Notes: generated by a model from the letters alone, not told the origin. Numbered from the stretch's first letter, positions 43,669 to 52,460 are shown. The stretch: 64,000 nt of DNA from Nocardia sp. NBC_00403 (GCF_036046055.1 NZ_CP107939.1:6076001-6140000); one strand, 5' to 3'. Translations and numbers: made by a program.

Positions 43669-44577
43669 ATGATCCTCGTCACCGGTATTTCCGGTTCACT
43701 CGGCAGCCTCGTCTTCAGCGGGTTGTCCGCGCTCGACGACATCACCGTCACGGCGGGCAGCCGTTCCGGTGACGGTGCCGGCGTCCGGCACATCGATTTC
43801 GACGACCCCGCCACCCTGGTCGAAGGGTTTCGGGAGGTGGACGTGCTGGTGTTCATCTCGGCTGGATACGCGGAAGACGACGTGGTGCTGGCCAGGCACG
43901 ACGCAGTAGTCGCCGCCGCGACGACGGCAGGCGTCCGGCACGTCATCTACACCAGCCTCGCGGGCTCCGGTGATCTGATGACCATCGCGCTCCCGCACCG
44001 ATGGACCGAGACACGGCTGGCTTCGGCGCCGCTCGATGTGACGATTCTGCGCAACGGACTCTATGCCGAGGTGCCGATCGGATTGGCGGCCGCAGGTGCT
44101 GCCTCGGCCGCCGAAACAGGTTTCTACACAGCCGCATTCGGCAATGGACGGGTGTCGGTTGTCGCTCGCGAGGACCTCGCCGACGTGGCGGTGCTGGTGG
44201 CCGCCGAAACCAGCCGAGACCTCACGGCAGGCGGTCGTAGCAGGCATGCGGGCAAGGTCTACGAACTCGAAGGCGTCGCGACGATCGGCGGGTCCGACAT
44301 CGCAGCGGTGCTGGCCGAATCGCTCGGCCGGCCGGTGAGCTACCGATCCATGCCATTGTCCGACACCCGAATCGCACTGCAGGACATAGGAATGGAGCCC
44401 TACCAAGTCACGAATGCCGTCTCCCTGTTCGCCAATATAGGCGCGGGTGTGCTCGAGGCAAGCCGGACCGACCTGCTCGAACTACTGCCCGCCGAGCCCC
44501 GCGATGTCCGGGCACTGCTCACCGCGGCCGTGCGAACCGGCGGGTACCAGTCCGTTTCGATCACTACGACCCGTTGA
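43669..44577 (+). CDS. NmrA-like NAD(P)-dependent oxidoreductase (QorB/YtfG-like)
   Basis: 302 aa. An N-terminal Rossmann loop MILVTGISGSLGSLV, HVIYTSLAGSG in the middle, and the NmrA-type ILRNGLYAEV without a strict YxxxK pair. Proteins of this group reduce quinones or sense NAD(P). ATG 43669 is 80 bp from the divergent HxlR start. Induction by electrophiles through the HxlR cysteine is a reasonable inference. Confidence 0.85.
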   Translation: MILVTGISGSLGSLVFSGLSALDDITVTAGSRSGDGAGVRHIDFDDPATLVEGFREVDVLVFISAGYAEDDVVLARHDAVVAAATTAGVRHVIYTSLAGSGDLMTIALPHRWTETRLASAPLDVTILRNGLYAEVPIGLAAAGAASAAETGFYTAAFGNGRVSVVAREDLADVAVLVAAETSRDLTAGGRSRHAGKVYELEGVATIGGSDIAAVLAESLGRPVSYRSMPLSDTRIALQDIGMEPYQVTNAVSLFANIGAGVLEASRTDLLELLPAEPRDVRALLTAAVRTGGYQSVSITTTR

Positions 44578-44656
44578 GCGCCGCTGCCATGACGGTCACC
44601 GCACCGCCGAGCCGGACGAACTCCCGCTCGCGCGGTTGGTCACCGCTCGAACGCGG

Positions 44657-45391
44657 TCACCAGGGCACCGGACCGAAGCGATCGAAGAATCCACCGGTCG
44701 GTCCGTCCGGTCCGATCGACGCCAGGCGGACGATCGCGTCGGTACCCTCGGTGACCGTTTGGTGGCCTGAGTTGTTGTTCAGATCCGTTGCGGTGTAGCC
44801 GGGGTCGGCGGCGTTGATTTGGATGTCGGGCAGCGCGCGAGAGTACATCGAGGTGATCATGTTGAGGGCGGTCTTCGAGGACGGATAGGGCAGGCCGAGA
44901 AGGGTGGACTCGATGCGGGTCGGGTCGGAGGTTCGGGCCAGCGAGCCGATGCCGCTCGACACCATCACGATTCGAGGTTGGGTGGCCGCGCGTAGCAGCG
45001 GCAGGAACGCGTTGGTCACCTGAACCGCGCCGAAGACGTTGGTCTCGAATACTTCTCGGAAGTCTGCCGCTTCGGTGTCGGGCGGAAGTCTGCGTGTGCC
45101 GCCGACGCCGGCGTTGTTCACCAGCACATCCAGCTTCCGCGTCCGTTGCCCGACCGCCTCGACGGCCGCGGTGATCGAGTCGGCTGAGGTGACCTCCAGC
45201 TGGATGAACTCGACGTCGAGGCCTGCCGCGGTGAGGGCGGCCACCGCCGACTTGCCGCGATCGGCGTCGCGTGCGGCCAGGAACACCTGCCAGCCGAGGC
45301 TCGCCAGCCTACGGACGGTCTCGCGACCAAGTCCTTTGTTCGCTCCGGTAACCAGAACCGTCGTCGCGGAGTTCGTGGGGTTGTTCATCAT
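44657..45391 (-). CDS. SDR-family oxidoreductase
   Basis: 244 aa. TGANKGLGRETVRRLASLGW binds NAD(P); LDVLVNNAGVGG, IVMVSSGIGSL (catalytic Ser) and YPSSKTALNM (YxxxK) complete the classical set. INAADPGYTATDLNNNSGHQ and FFDRFGPVPW are seen in SDRs that often neighbour XRE-MmyB regulators in actinobacteria. Start is one of two adjacent ATGs (45391 or 45388); upstream in-frame starts lie inside the divergent regulator gene. Confidence 0.9.
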   Translation of the reverse strand: MMNNPTNSATTVLVTGANKGLGRETVRRLASLGWQVFLAARDADRGKSAVAALTAAGLDVEFIQLEVTSADSITAAVEAVGQRTRKLDVLVNNAGVGGTRRLPPDTEAADFREVFETNVFGAVQVTNAFLPLLRAATQPRIVMVSSGIGSLARTSDPTRIESTLLGLPYPSSKTALNMITSMYSRALPDIQINAADPGYTATDLNNNSGHQTVTEGTDAIVRLASIGPDGPTGGFFDRFGPVPW

Positions 45392-45478
45392 CCGAGCATC
45401 GCCCACCGCAGTCGCGGCACTCCAGGACCGGCGGCTCCTGGGACCCGCAGTACCACCCCGCCGTGCGAGTGGTACGGC

Positions 45479-46339
45479 ATGATCGACGGCATGGACCGCA
45501 CGGAACTGGCCGAACTGCTTCGGCGGGCCCGTGCGCGCATCCAGCCCCGCGATGTCGGCATCCCCGCGGGCTTCCGCAGACAGGTGCCTGGACTGCGCCG
45601 CGAAGAGGTCGCACAACTGGCCGGTGTCAGCGTCGATTACGTGGTTCGGCTGGAACAGGGCCGCGGCCCCCGACCCTCGATCGCCGTACTCGCGGCGCTG
45701 GCCCGGGCCCTGCGCCTCAACGACGAAGACCGCGATCTGCTGTTCCAGTTCGCCGGATCCACACCCCCGCAAGCCGGCCGGATCGCCATGGTGGTCCGGC
45801 CGAGCGTGCTGCGACTGCTCGACCGGATGGCCGACCTGCCCGCACTAGTTCTTTCCGCGAAAGGCGATGTGCTGGCTTGGAATTCGATGGCAGCCGCACT
45901 GCTCGGCGACTTCACCGAGTGGCCGCCCGCGCAACGCAACATCATCTGGCAGCAGTTCCTCGGCACCGGACCACGCCGGGTCGCGGCGACCCCCGCCGAG
46001 ACACAGACGGCTGCCGTCTTCTCGGTGAGCAGCCTGCGCAGCGCCCGAGCTCATTACCCCGATGATCCCGACCTGCTGCTCCTGATCAGCGAACTCCGTA
46101 CGCGCAGCACACGATTCGAACAGTTATGGAACGAACGGCCATCCGAACCATGGCGCAGCGCCAGCAAGTCGGTCGACCATCCAGAACTCGGTCTCCTGGT
46201 CCTGGAGTGCGACACTCTCCTCGTCCCCGACTCCGACCAGACCGTCATCGTCTACTCCGCAGCACCCGGCACCCCCGCCGCCTCGGCTCTCGACCTGCTC
46301 CGCATCACCGGCACCCAACAGTTCACCGGCCATAGCTGA
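45479..46339 (+). CDS. XRE-type regulator with MmyB-like ligand domain
   Basis: 286 aa. N-terminal HTH: IPAGFRRQVPGLRREEVAQL then AGVSVDYVVRLEQGRGPRPS. The C-terminal part is MmyB-like: PSVLRLLDRMADLPALVLSA, KGDVLAWNSMAAALLGDF, and a late VDHPELGLLVLECDTLLVPD. Related regulators bind fatty-acid-like ligands in a pocket of this domain. It is divergent from the SDR gene across 87 bp and likely controls it. ATG 45491 is an alternative start. Confidence 0.9.
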   Translation: MIDGMDRTELAELLRRARARIQPRDVGIPAGFRRQVPGLRREEVAQLAGVSVDYVVRLEQGRGPRPSIAVLAALARALRLNDEDRDLLFQFAGSTPPQAGRIAMVVRPSVLRLLDRMADLPALVLSAKGDVLAWNSMAAALLGDFTEWPPAQRNIIWQQFLGTGPRRVAATPAETQTAAVFSVSSLRSARAHYPDDPDLLLLISELRTRSTRFEQLWNERPSEPWRSASKSVDHPELGLLVLECDTLLVPDSDQTVIVYSAAPGTPAASALDLLRITGTQQFTGHS

Positions 46340-46360
46340 TTCGCCCCGAGGTCGGGGGCA

Positions 46361-46390
46361 CTGTGACCGGAGGTCGCCCCCCGGCCACAG
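46361..46390. terminator. Hairpin between convergent genes
   Basis: CTGTGACCGG (46361-46370) pairs with CCGGCCACAG (46381-46390) with one mismatch around a 10-nt loop, in the 60-bp gap between the XRE-MmyB and UvrA-paralog stop codons. It probably acts in both directions. Confidence 0.6.
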
Positions 46391-46399
46391 CGCAGCCGC

Positions 46400-48694
46400 T
46401 TACGCCGCCTTGTACTTGCGCAAGTACTCGCCGGTCAGCGAGGTCGGATGCTCGAGAAGTGCCGCCGGCGTGCCGGTGAAGACCACTTCACCACCATCCT
46501 TGCCACCGTCCGGCCCGAGATCGATCACCCAGTCCGAGTGCGCGACCACATCGAGGTTGTGCTCGATCACCACCACCGTGTTGCCTCGCTCGACCAGCCC
46601 GTCCATCAGCGCGAGCAGGGTGTCTACATCCGACATGTGCAGCCCGGTGGTCGGCTCGTCGAGAACATAGACGCTGCCGGTGTTCTGCAGTTGGGTGGCC
46701 AGTTTGATGCGTTGGCGCTCGCCGCCCGAAAGCGTGCTCATCGCCTGGCCGAGGCTCAAGTAATCCAGACCGACCTCGTTCATGGTGCGCAGCTTCGTAT
46801 GCAGCGCCTTCTCGGGGAAGAACTGCACCGCCTCTTCGGCCGACATCTCCAGCACGTCCGCGATCGAATTGCCGCGGAAGGTATGTGCAAGCACCTCATC
46901 GGAGAATCGCCGTCCATCGCAGGCGTCGCAATGGGTGGTCACCGGATCCATATAGGCGACCTCGGTGATGATCACGCCGCGCCCCTCGCACTGCTTGCAT
47001 GCGCCCGCGGAATTGAAGCTGAACAGCCCCGGCGATTCACCGGTGGCCTTGGCGAACAGCTTGCGAATAGGGTCCATGAGCCCCAGATAGGTGGCGGGTG
47101 TGGAGCGCGAGGAGGCCGCGATCGCGGATTGGTCCACGAAGATGGCCTCGGGATGGTTGCGCACGAACACATCTCGAATGAGGCTGCTCTTGCCGGACCC
47201 GGCGACGCCGGTGATCGAGGTGAGCACGCCGGTGGGGATCGCGACAGTGACATCTTTGAGGTTGTGCACGGTTGCGTGCTCGATCAGCAACGCACCGTTC
47301 GACTTCCGGAACATCTCCTTCACCGTGAACGGCCTGCGCAGCCCGGCGCCGGTCGGGGTGTTGGCCGCACGCAGCTCGGCGAAGCTGCCCTCGAACACGA
47401 CCTGTCCGCCGTGCGCCCCGGCGCGCGGCCCGACATCCACAATATGGTCGGCGATCTGGATGACATCCGGATCGTGCTCGACGACCAGCACAGTATTGCC
47501 CTTGTCCCGCAACGCCTTCAGCAGATTGTTCAACCGCCCGACATCGCGCGGGTGCAGGCCGACGCTCGGCTCGTCGAAGATGTACGTCATGCCGATCAGC
47601 GTGCTGGCCAGATGCTTGATCATCTTCAGCCGCTGCCCCTCACCGCCGGACAGGCTCGAGGTCGCCCGGTCCAGGCTCAGATAGCCGAGACCGATATCGG
47701 CCACCCGCTGCAGTGCGGTGCGAATCGCGGCGGCCAGCCCGAGTGCGGCCGGATCGGCGATCTCGTCGAGCACCGCCATCAGATCGGTGATCTGCAAGCC
47801 CGACCAGTCCGCGATATTGCGTCCGTTGATCTTCGTCGCGAGCGCCTCGGCATTGAGCCGTGCGCCGTTGCACGTCGGACACACCCCCTCGGTGAGGAAC
47901 TTCTGCATCTGCTCGCGAGTCTTCTCGCTGAGCGTGGAGGTGTCGCGCTGCAACCGGGTGCGGGTGAACTTCGCCGCCACCCCTTCGTAATTCGCCTTCC
48001 ATGTGCCTTTACTGAAGGTCAGCTCCACCTTGCCGCCGGTGCCGTACAGCAGATCCTGGAATTCCTCGGCGCTGTAGTCGGCGAGCTTCTTGTCCGGATC
48101 GAACCGACCGGAGTTGCCGTACAGCTGCCAGTCACCGCTGCCCACCCCATAGCCGGGTAGCAGGATCGCGCCCTCGTTGAGCGACTTGCTCCGATCCACC
48201 AGCCGGTCGGGATCGGCGCGCACCGTCTGACCGAGCCCGTCACAATCCGGGCACATGCCCTGCGGCACGTTGAAGGAGTAGTTGTAGACGAATCCGGCCG
48301 AGGGCGAACCGAATCGGGCGAACATGGCGCGCACCATCGAGTAGATATCCGTCATGGTGCCGACGGTGGAGCGCGGCCCGCCGCCGACCGGCTGCTGGTC
48401 GATGATCACCGGCGCGGTCAGGTTTTCGATCGCCTCGGCGTGCGGGCGCTCGTAGCGGGGCAGAAAGTTCAGGATGAACGCGGGAAACGTTGCGTAGAGC
48501 TGGCGCTGGGATTCCACGGCGATGGTGTCGAAGACGATGGAGGACTTTCCGGAACCGGAGACACCGGTGAACACCGTGATCTTGTTCTTCGGGATCTCCA
48601 GCGACACATTGCGCAGGTTGTGCTCGCTGGCCCCCAACACTCGGATGACATCGGTGGCGGCAACGGAATTGGTCAATGGCATACCGACCACCAT
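46400..48694 (-). CDS. Compact UvrA-family ABC ATPase (UvrA paralog)
   Basis: About 764 aa, well under the ~950 of housekeeping UvrA. Two ABC modules: Walker A GVSGSGKSS and GVAGSGKSS, signatures SLSGGEGQRLKM and TLSGGERQRIKL, Walker B TYIFDEPSVGLH and VYVLDEPTTGLH. Zinc-type Cys pairs are CPDCDGLGQ, CPTCNGAR, CKQCEGRG and CDACDGR. The short form matches drug-resistance/UvrA2-type paralogs that lack the UvrB-binding insert. Start is uncertain: ATG 48694 or 48682; a TTG at 48736 lies inside a CRP-like palindrome and is rejected. Confidence 0.88.
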   Translation of the reverse strand: MVVGMPLTNSVAATDVIRVLGASEHNLRNVSLEIPKNKITVFTGVSGSGKSSIVFDTIAVESQRQLYATFPAFILNFLPRYERPHAEAIENLTAPVIIDQQPVGGGPRSTVGTMTDIYSMVRAMFARFGSPSAGFVYNYSFNVPQGMCPDCDGLGQTVRADPDRLVDRSKSLNEGAILLPGYGVGSGDWQLYGNSGRFDPDKKLADYSAEEFQDLLYGTGGKVELTFSKGTWKANYEGVAAKFTRTRLQRDTSTLSEKTREQMQKFLTEGVCPTCNGARLNAEALATKINGRNIADWSGLQITDLMAVLDEIADPAALGLAAAIRTALQRVADIGLGYLSLDRATSSLSGGEGQRLKMIKHLASTLIGMTYIFDEPSVGLHPRDVGRLNNLLKALRDKGNTVLVVEHDPDVIQIADHIVDVGPRAGAHGGQVVFEGSFAELRAANTPTGAGLRRPFTVKEMFRKSNGALLIEHATVHNLKDVTVAIPTGVLTSITGVAGSGKSSLIRDVFVRNHPEAIFVDQSAIAASSRSTPATYLGLMDPIRKLFAKATGESPGLFSFNSAGACKQCEGRGVIITEVAYMDPVTTHCDACDGRRFSDEVLAHTFRGNSIADVLEMSAEEAVQFFPEKALHTKLRTMNEVGLDYLSLGQAMSTLSGGERQRIKLATQLQNTGSVYVLDEPTTGLHMSDVDTLLALMDGLVERGNTVVVIEHNLDVVAHSDWVIDLGPDGGKDGGEVVFTGTPAALLEHPTSLTGEYLRKYKAA

Positions 48695-48726
48695 GCCATC
48701 TGACACCGACGATTTGTGCGGGCTTA

Positions 48727-48742
48727 TGTGATTCAAATCACA
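48727..48742. promoter_or_regulatory. CRP/FNR-family site upstream of the UvrA paralog
   Basis: TGTGATTCAAATCACA matches the consensus TGTGA-N6-TCACA exactly and has 7-bp perfect arms. It lies 33 bp upstream of the probable start of the UvrA paralog, so a bound CRP-type protein would most likely repress or sit at the promoter. Confidence 0.65.
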
Positions 48743-48745
48743 TCA

Positions 48746-48763
48746 ATGCATTACATGCATTAC
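48746..48763. repeat. Tandem 9-bp repeat ATGCATTAC x2
   Basis: Two exact adjacent copies of ATGCATTAC follow the CRP-like site by three bases, with a third partial copy (GATGCA) after them. ATGCAT is itself a palindrome, so this may be a second protein-binding site in the same promoter. Confidence 0.6.
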
Positions 48764-49195
48764 CGATGCAGGGCTTCCCTACGCCGTCCGCGAGCGTGGT
48801 GGGCCGAACTGCCGAAAAGCCCGGCGACCTCGCGCATCACCCCAGGCCTTAGTCCGGAATGTCTTGCCTCGATAGCGATTTCATCTTCGTGCCGCACCCG
48901 GGCGCAGCTGCGAGCGCGGTCCGGAATCGACGAGCGGTCGCCGGAGTTACACGCCCCCTATCCAGGGTTTGCGCAGAATTAACCTGCCGAGCACGCGATC
49001 ACGACCGGTCGACAACTAGAATCAATGACGCGTCTTCGACACGGACACTGGCGTCGCCGGACGAGCGGAGCGGCTCGAACGGTTCTCAGCCCCTGCAGAT
49101 ACCGACAGACCGTCAATGCGTCGCGGCACCATCATGCCGCCGCCCCTGAACCGAGTCGGCAGTCTGTCCCGCCCCAGCGACACCGCGGAGCCCTC
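48764..49195. other. Gene-free stretch before the WS/DGAT gene
   Basis: Frames on both strands lack homology-like segments. The frame of the WS/DGAT gene stays open upstream to 49025, but that extension is Arg-rich and low in quality. The region must contain the promoters of the UvrA paralog and of the WS/DGAT gene. Confidence 0.4.
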
Positions 49196-50686
49196 ATGAT
49201 CCACGCCGACCTGAAACCCGCCCGCCACTTGGACGTCCGCATCACGACGCCTGGCCAACTCGCCGGCGGCCTACCCGCCAAGCCGGCAGCACCGCCACAA
49301 AGGATTCCGCTATCGAGCAATCGCGGGCCGTCTCGGCAGCTCAGCTCGCTCGACGTCCTGCTGCTCAATGCCGAAGCATCCACCATGCTGCTGCACGTCG
49401 GATCGGTCACGCTGCTGGAGCCGACCGCCGAAGGCAGTGTGTTGACCGTCACTGCATTGCGGAAGTTGATCGCGAGCCGCCTTCACCTGATCGCACCGCT
49501 GCGATGGCGATTGCGCACCGTCCCCTGGGGTCTAGATCTCCCCTATTGGGACGACTGCGACACCATCGACCTCGGATATCACGTGCGCGATACACGCCTG
49601 CCCGAAGGCTCGACCGACGTGGCGCTGGCGGATCTCGCGGCCCGCCTGCACGCGCAGCCGCTGGACCGAAGCCGACCGCTGTGGGAATGCCACCTGATCT
49701 CGGGACTGGCCGGAGATCGCCAAGCCATCTACACCAAGGTGCACCACGCACTGATCGATGGTGTGTCCGGTGCCGAAGTGATGGCCGCGGTCTTCGACGT
49801 CGTCCCGGAGTCGCAGCCGGTGCCGCCACCGGCCGACGGGGTCGAGCTGGGCCGAACTCCCAACCCTGCCGAAATGCTCGGCCGCGGCATCGCGAACACG
49901 ATGACCCGCCAGGGCGACCGTCTGCGCCTGCCGTTGCGCCTTGGACCGATGCTGCCGAGCGCGCTCAACGATATGCGCAGGGTGAATCCCAGGTTGCCCG
50001 GGACCAGCCCCAACAGCACCGACCGCTCCTTTGCGTTCGTGTCCCTGCCCCTCGATACCGTCAAGCAGGTCAAGAACAGCTTCGGCGGCACCGTCAACGA
50101 CGTCGTGATGACGTTGTGCGCCTCCGCATTTCGCCGCTGGCTGCTCGACCACGACGTACCCGCCGACGACCCCGCCGTTGCCGCGATACCCGTATCGGTC
50201 CGCACCCCCGAGCAGTGCGGCACCGCGGGCAACCAGTTCTCCATCATGCTGTGCGAACTTCCGATCGGTGAAGTGAACCCGCAGCACCGGATGAAACTCA
50301 CCCACGCCGCCATGCTCGCCGCCAAGGAGCGCTTCCACGCCACCCCACCGTCCCTGCTGCACTACGCCACCGCGGTCCTCCCCCAGATCCTGCACGGCCT
50401 GGCAACCCGAATGCTGCTCCGCGCCGCCGCACCCGCACTCCCCCTGGCCAATATGGTTGTCTCCAACGTGCCCGGCCCCCAGATACCGTTGTACGCCGGA
50501 GGAATTCGCGTCGCAGGCAGCTATCCCATCTCCGTGCTCACCGACCTGTCGGGCCCACTCAACATCACCGTGATGTCCTACAACGGCCACCTCGACTTCG
50601 GCATCCTCGCCTGCACCGACACCATTCCGGATGTGTGGAAATTCGCCACTTACTTGAAAGACGCTCTCGCCGAACTAGTTCCGTAG
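49196..50686 (+). CDS. WS/DGAT wax ester synthase / diacylglycerol acyltransferase
   Basis: 496 aa. The catalytic HHxxxDG is KVHHALIDGVSGAEVM (about residue 190). PLWECHLISGL, NDVVMTLCASAFRRWLLDH, NMVVSNVPGPQIPLYAGGIR and the C-terminal GPLNITVMSYNGHLDFGI are all family hallmarks. It transfers acyl groups from acyl-CoA to diacylglycerol or fatty alcohol to make storage lipid, typical of mycolate actinobacteria that carry many paralogs. ATG 49196 has GGAG five bases upstream and is preferred to the open upstream extension. Confidence 0.93.
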   Translation: MIHADLKPARHLDVRITTPGQLAGGLPAKPAAPPQRIPLSSNRGPSRQLSSLDVLLLNAEASTMLLHVGSVTLLEPTAEGSVLTVTALRKLIASRLHLIAPLRWRLRTVPWGLDLPYWDDCDTIDLGYHVRDTRLPEGSTDVALADLAARLHAQPLDRSRPLWECHLISGLAGDRQAIYTKVHHALIDGVSGAEVMAAVFDVVPESQPVPPPADGVELGRTPNPAEMLGRGIANTMTRQGDRLRLPLRLGPMLPSALNDMRRVNPRLPGTSPNSTDRSFAFVSLPLDTVKQVKNSFGGTVNDVVMTLCASAFRRWLLDHDVPADDPAVAAIPVSVRTPEQCGTAGNQFSIMLCELPIGEVNPQHRMKLTHAAMLAAKERFHATPPSLLHYATAVLPQILHGLATRMLLRAAAPALPLANMVVSNVPGPQIPLYAGGIRVAGSYPISVLTDLSGPLNITVMSYNGHLDFGILACTDTIPDVWKFATYLKDALAELVP

Positions 50687-50755
50687 CTTCGCCGAACCGT
50701 TCAGTACCTACGCACACGTTTGCATCGTCAGCAGCGCCGAGACGTCATGAAACGC

Positions 50756-50822
50756 AGCGGATTTGACTGAATGCTCGAGTCATCTGCGGAAATGGGTGGG
50801 TTCAAATCCACTATCCTCCGCT
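50756..50822 (+). other. tRNA-like remnant, Ser-type 3' end
   Basis: The 3' part has a T-loop-like GGGTTCAAATCCAC and an acceptor-like TATCCTCCGC, as at the 3' end of actinobacterial tRNA-Ser. AGCGGA at 50756 can pair with TCCGCT at 50817-50822. However, the T stem lacks one base, no D arm is present and the total is 67 nt, so it is not a working tRNA. It may be the scar of an integration event at a tRNA gene. Confidence 0.4.
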
Positions 50823-50824
50823 GA

Positions 50825-50867
50825 AACAGCAGGTCAGGACACACTTTTCGGTGCCTTACCTGCTGTT
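50825..50867 (+). terminator. 10-bp hairpin after the tRNA-like remnant
   Basis: AACAGCAGGT (50825-50834) pairs perfectly with ACCTGCTGTT (50858-50867) around a 23-nt loop that can fold further (CAC with GTG), followed by a short T-rich run. It looks like a rho-independent terminator for the former tRNA gene. Confidence 0.55.
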
Positions 50868-51085
50868 GTTTGTTGACCGACAACGCCGACCGCTCACGAA
50901 ATAGTTCAGAGCCCGCAGGTCAGCAGCGCTTTCGGCATCCGACCCTCAGGGGATCTACTCCGCTGTCCGCTACCGCTGACGCACTGAGACGGGGACAGCG
51001 TGCACCTGGAAGCTGCTCTCGCCGACCCAGACGGGATCTTGATCGCCACTGCCACTCCCCGCGTGATCCCGCTCGGCATCTCCGC
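50868..51085 (+). other. Left flank of the insertion sequence, possible coding debris
   Basis: No intact gene. A short plus-strand frame from GTG 51000 reads VHLEAALADPDGILIATATP, RVIPLGIS and runs straight into the IS terminal repeat, where it stops. It reads like protein but is closed upstream by a TGA, so it is either the end of a frameshifted gene or chance. Confidence 0.25.
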
Positions 51086-51108
51086 CCCTAGATGAGTGAT
51101 TCCAAGGG
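51086..51108. repeat. Left terminal inverted repeat of the insertion sequence
   Basis: A 23-bp end beginning CCCTAGATGAGTGATTCCAA. Its exact reverse complement stands at 52438-52460. Confidence 0.92.
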
Positions 51109-51134
51109 TTGTGGTGCGCCGTTAGAATCCGAGT

Positions 51135-51323
51135 ATGGCTCGACGACGGCATGTGGCACGCGGCGTGCCAGGCGGATACCGCGTGTGGGACAGCAAGGCT
51201 TGCCGTTGGTGGGGCGACCTGTATGAGTTGTGCCCCGACGAGTTGGTGGCCGAGCTCAACAATCCTCACCGCCCCGACCGGATCACTGAACTCACCAGAC
51301 AGGCGCGAGCCCTCAAGCGTTGA
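51135..51323 (+). CDS. 62-aa passenger protein of the insertion sequence
   Basis: MARRRHVARGVPGGYRVWDS, KACRWWGDLYELCPDELVAE, LNNPHRPDRITELTRQARAL. A basic N-terminus is followed by an aromatic core; similar short proteins occur in actinobacterial mobile DNA, with no known role. It starts 27 bp inside the left terminal repeat, so it belongs to the element. The 51324-51487 gap before the transposase has no other gene. Confidence 0.55.
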   Translation: MARRRHVARGVPGGYRVWDSKACRWWGDLYELCPDELVAELNNPHRPDRITELTRQARALKR

Positions 51324-51487
51324 ATGTTGTATGCCGGAGCTGGTAGGTCGCTGAAGTCATGGGCCCCTGCGCGGGTCAGCCGCGCAGCGGTCGGGTTCCG
51401 TCGTTGCCTCGCGGATGCCGCTGTTGTGAAAGTGATTGTCAGGAAGTGGATTTGAGAAGTTGGGCGAGGGCGTCGTAAGTCAAGGTT

Positions 51488-52401
51488 GTGAGCAATGACA
51501 TCGACACCCTCGCCACCGCACTCGATGTCACCACCGACGACCTGTTGAAGCTGCGCCCGGATCTGGCGCCCCGGCGTCCGGCAGTCGGGTTCGCGCCCCG
51601 GTTGACCGACGCCGAACTGGTGACGTCGGCGGTAATGCAGGCGCTGCTCGGGTTCACCTCCGAGGCCCGCTGGCTGCGGTATGCCCGCACGCATCTGCGT
51701 CCCCTGTTTCCATACCTGCCGAAACAACCCGGCTACAACAAGCGGCTACGCAATGCCGCCGCCATGATCATCGCGGTGATCCGGGTCTTGGCTTCCGACA
51801 CGAGTCTGTGGACCGACGACGTGTGGGTGGTCGATTCCACACCAATCGAATGCGGCCGCTCCCGCGAAACCGTGAAACGCTCCGACCTGGCCGGATGGGC
51901 CGAATACGGGTACTGCGCCTCGCATTCGCGCTATTTCTGGGGCCTGCGCCTGCATCTGGTCGCCACGCTGGGCGGGCTGCCGATCGGATTCGCCCTGACC
52001 GGCGCGAAAGCCGACGAACGCGAGACTCTGATCGGCATTTTGCACGCCGACTCCACACTGGTCGTGCAGCGGCCAGGACAAAACCTGATCTGCGATAAAA
52101 CTACTTCGGGGCCGGGTTCGAATCCGGCCTGGCCGATGCTGGGCTGCGCCTGCTGCGTCCTGCGCGCAAAGGCGAACCCGAACGCCCGGGAAGTGCCCTG
52201 TTCAGCCCCCTGCGCCAATCCGTCGAGTCGATCAACCGAACTCTCAAAGCCCAACTGGACCTGGAACGCCATGGCTGTCGCACCCCAGCTGGAGTCATCG
52301 TCCGCATCCTGCAACGCGTCCTCGCGCTCACCGCCGCGATCTGGCACAACGACATCACCGGCGCACCGATCCACCGCTCGCTGACCGCCTATGATCACTG
52401 A
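51488..52401 (+). pseudogene. IS982-type transposase with a frameshift
   Basis: Frame one (51488 to about 52098) gives MSNDIDTLATALDVTTDDLL, RLTDAELVTSAVMQALLGFT, VWVVDSTPIECGRSRETVKR, CASHSRYFWGLRLHLVATLG and up to LICDK. Frame two then continues as NYFGAGFESGLADAGLRLLR, PARKGEPERPG, SVESINRTLKAQLDLERHGC and ILQRVLALTAAIWHNDITGA to TGA 52399-52401. The join needs one more A in the run of four (GAT AAA ACT). Either a base was lost, or the protein is made by -1 slippage on the A run. The DDE residues fall in both parts. Confidence 0.85.
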
Positions 52402-52437
52402 CCTCTCCCAAGCCAAGGGAGGACCGCAAAGCCGGTC

Positions 52438-52460
52438 CCCTTGGAATCACTCATCTAGGG
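52438..52460. repeat. Right terminal inverted repeat of the insertion sequence
   Basis: The perfect 23-bp reverse complement of the left repeat, ending CACTCATCTAGGG. Its last six bases read CCCTAG on the minus strand and provide the last two codons (Pro, stop) of the adjacent secreted-protein gene. Confidence 0.92.

Larger units (their letters stand above)
51086..52460 (+). mobile_element. Insertion sequence, 1375 bp, IS982-type transposase
   Basis: Bounded by perfect 23-bp inverted repeats. Inside are a 62-aa gene near the left end and a transposase gene interrupted by a one-base frameshift. No clear target duplication is seen in the flanking bases. At 1375 bp it is longer than a typical IS982 element (about 1 kb), the extra length being the left part with the small gene. 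Its right end supplies the stop codon of the truncated secreted-protein gene. Confidence 0.85.

Noticed and set aside
46448-48160. Plus-strand frame of 570 codons opposite the UvrA paralog
   Set aside because: Antisense to both ABC modules; no motif, His- and Arg-rich.
50756-50822. Functional tRNA-Ser
   Set aside because: Only about 67 nt, the T stem is one base short, and no D arm or proper 7-bp acceptor could be formed, so it was kept only as a tRNA-like remnant.
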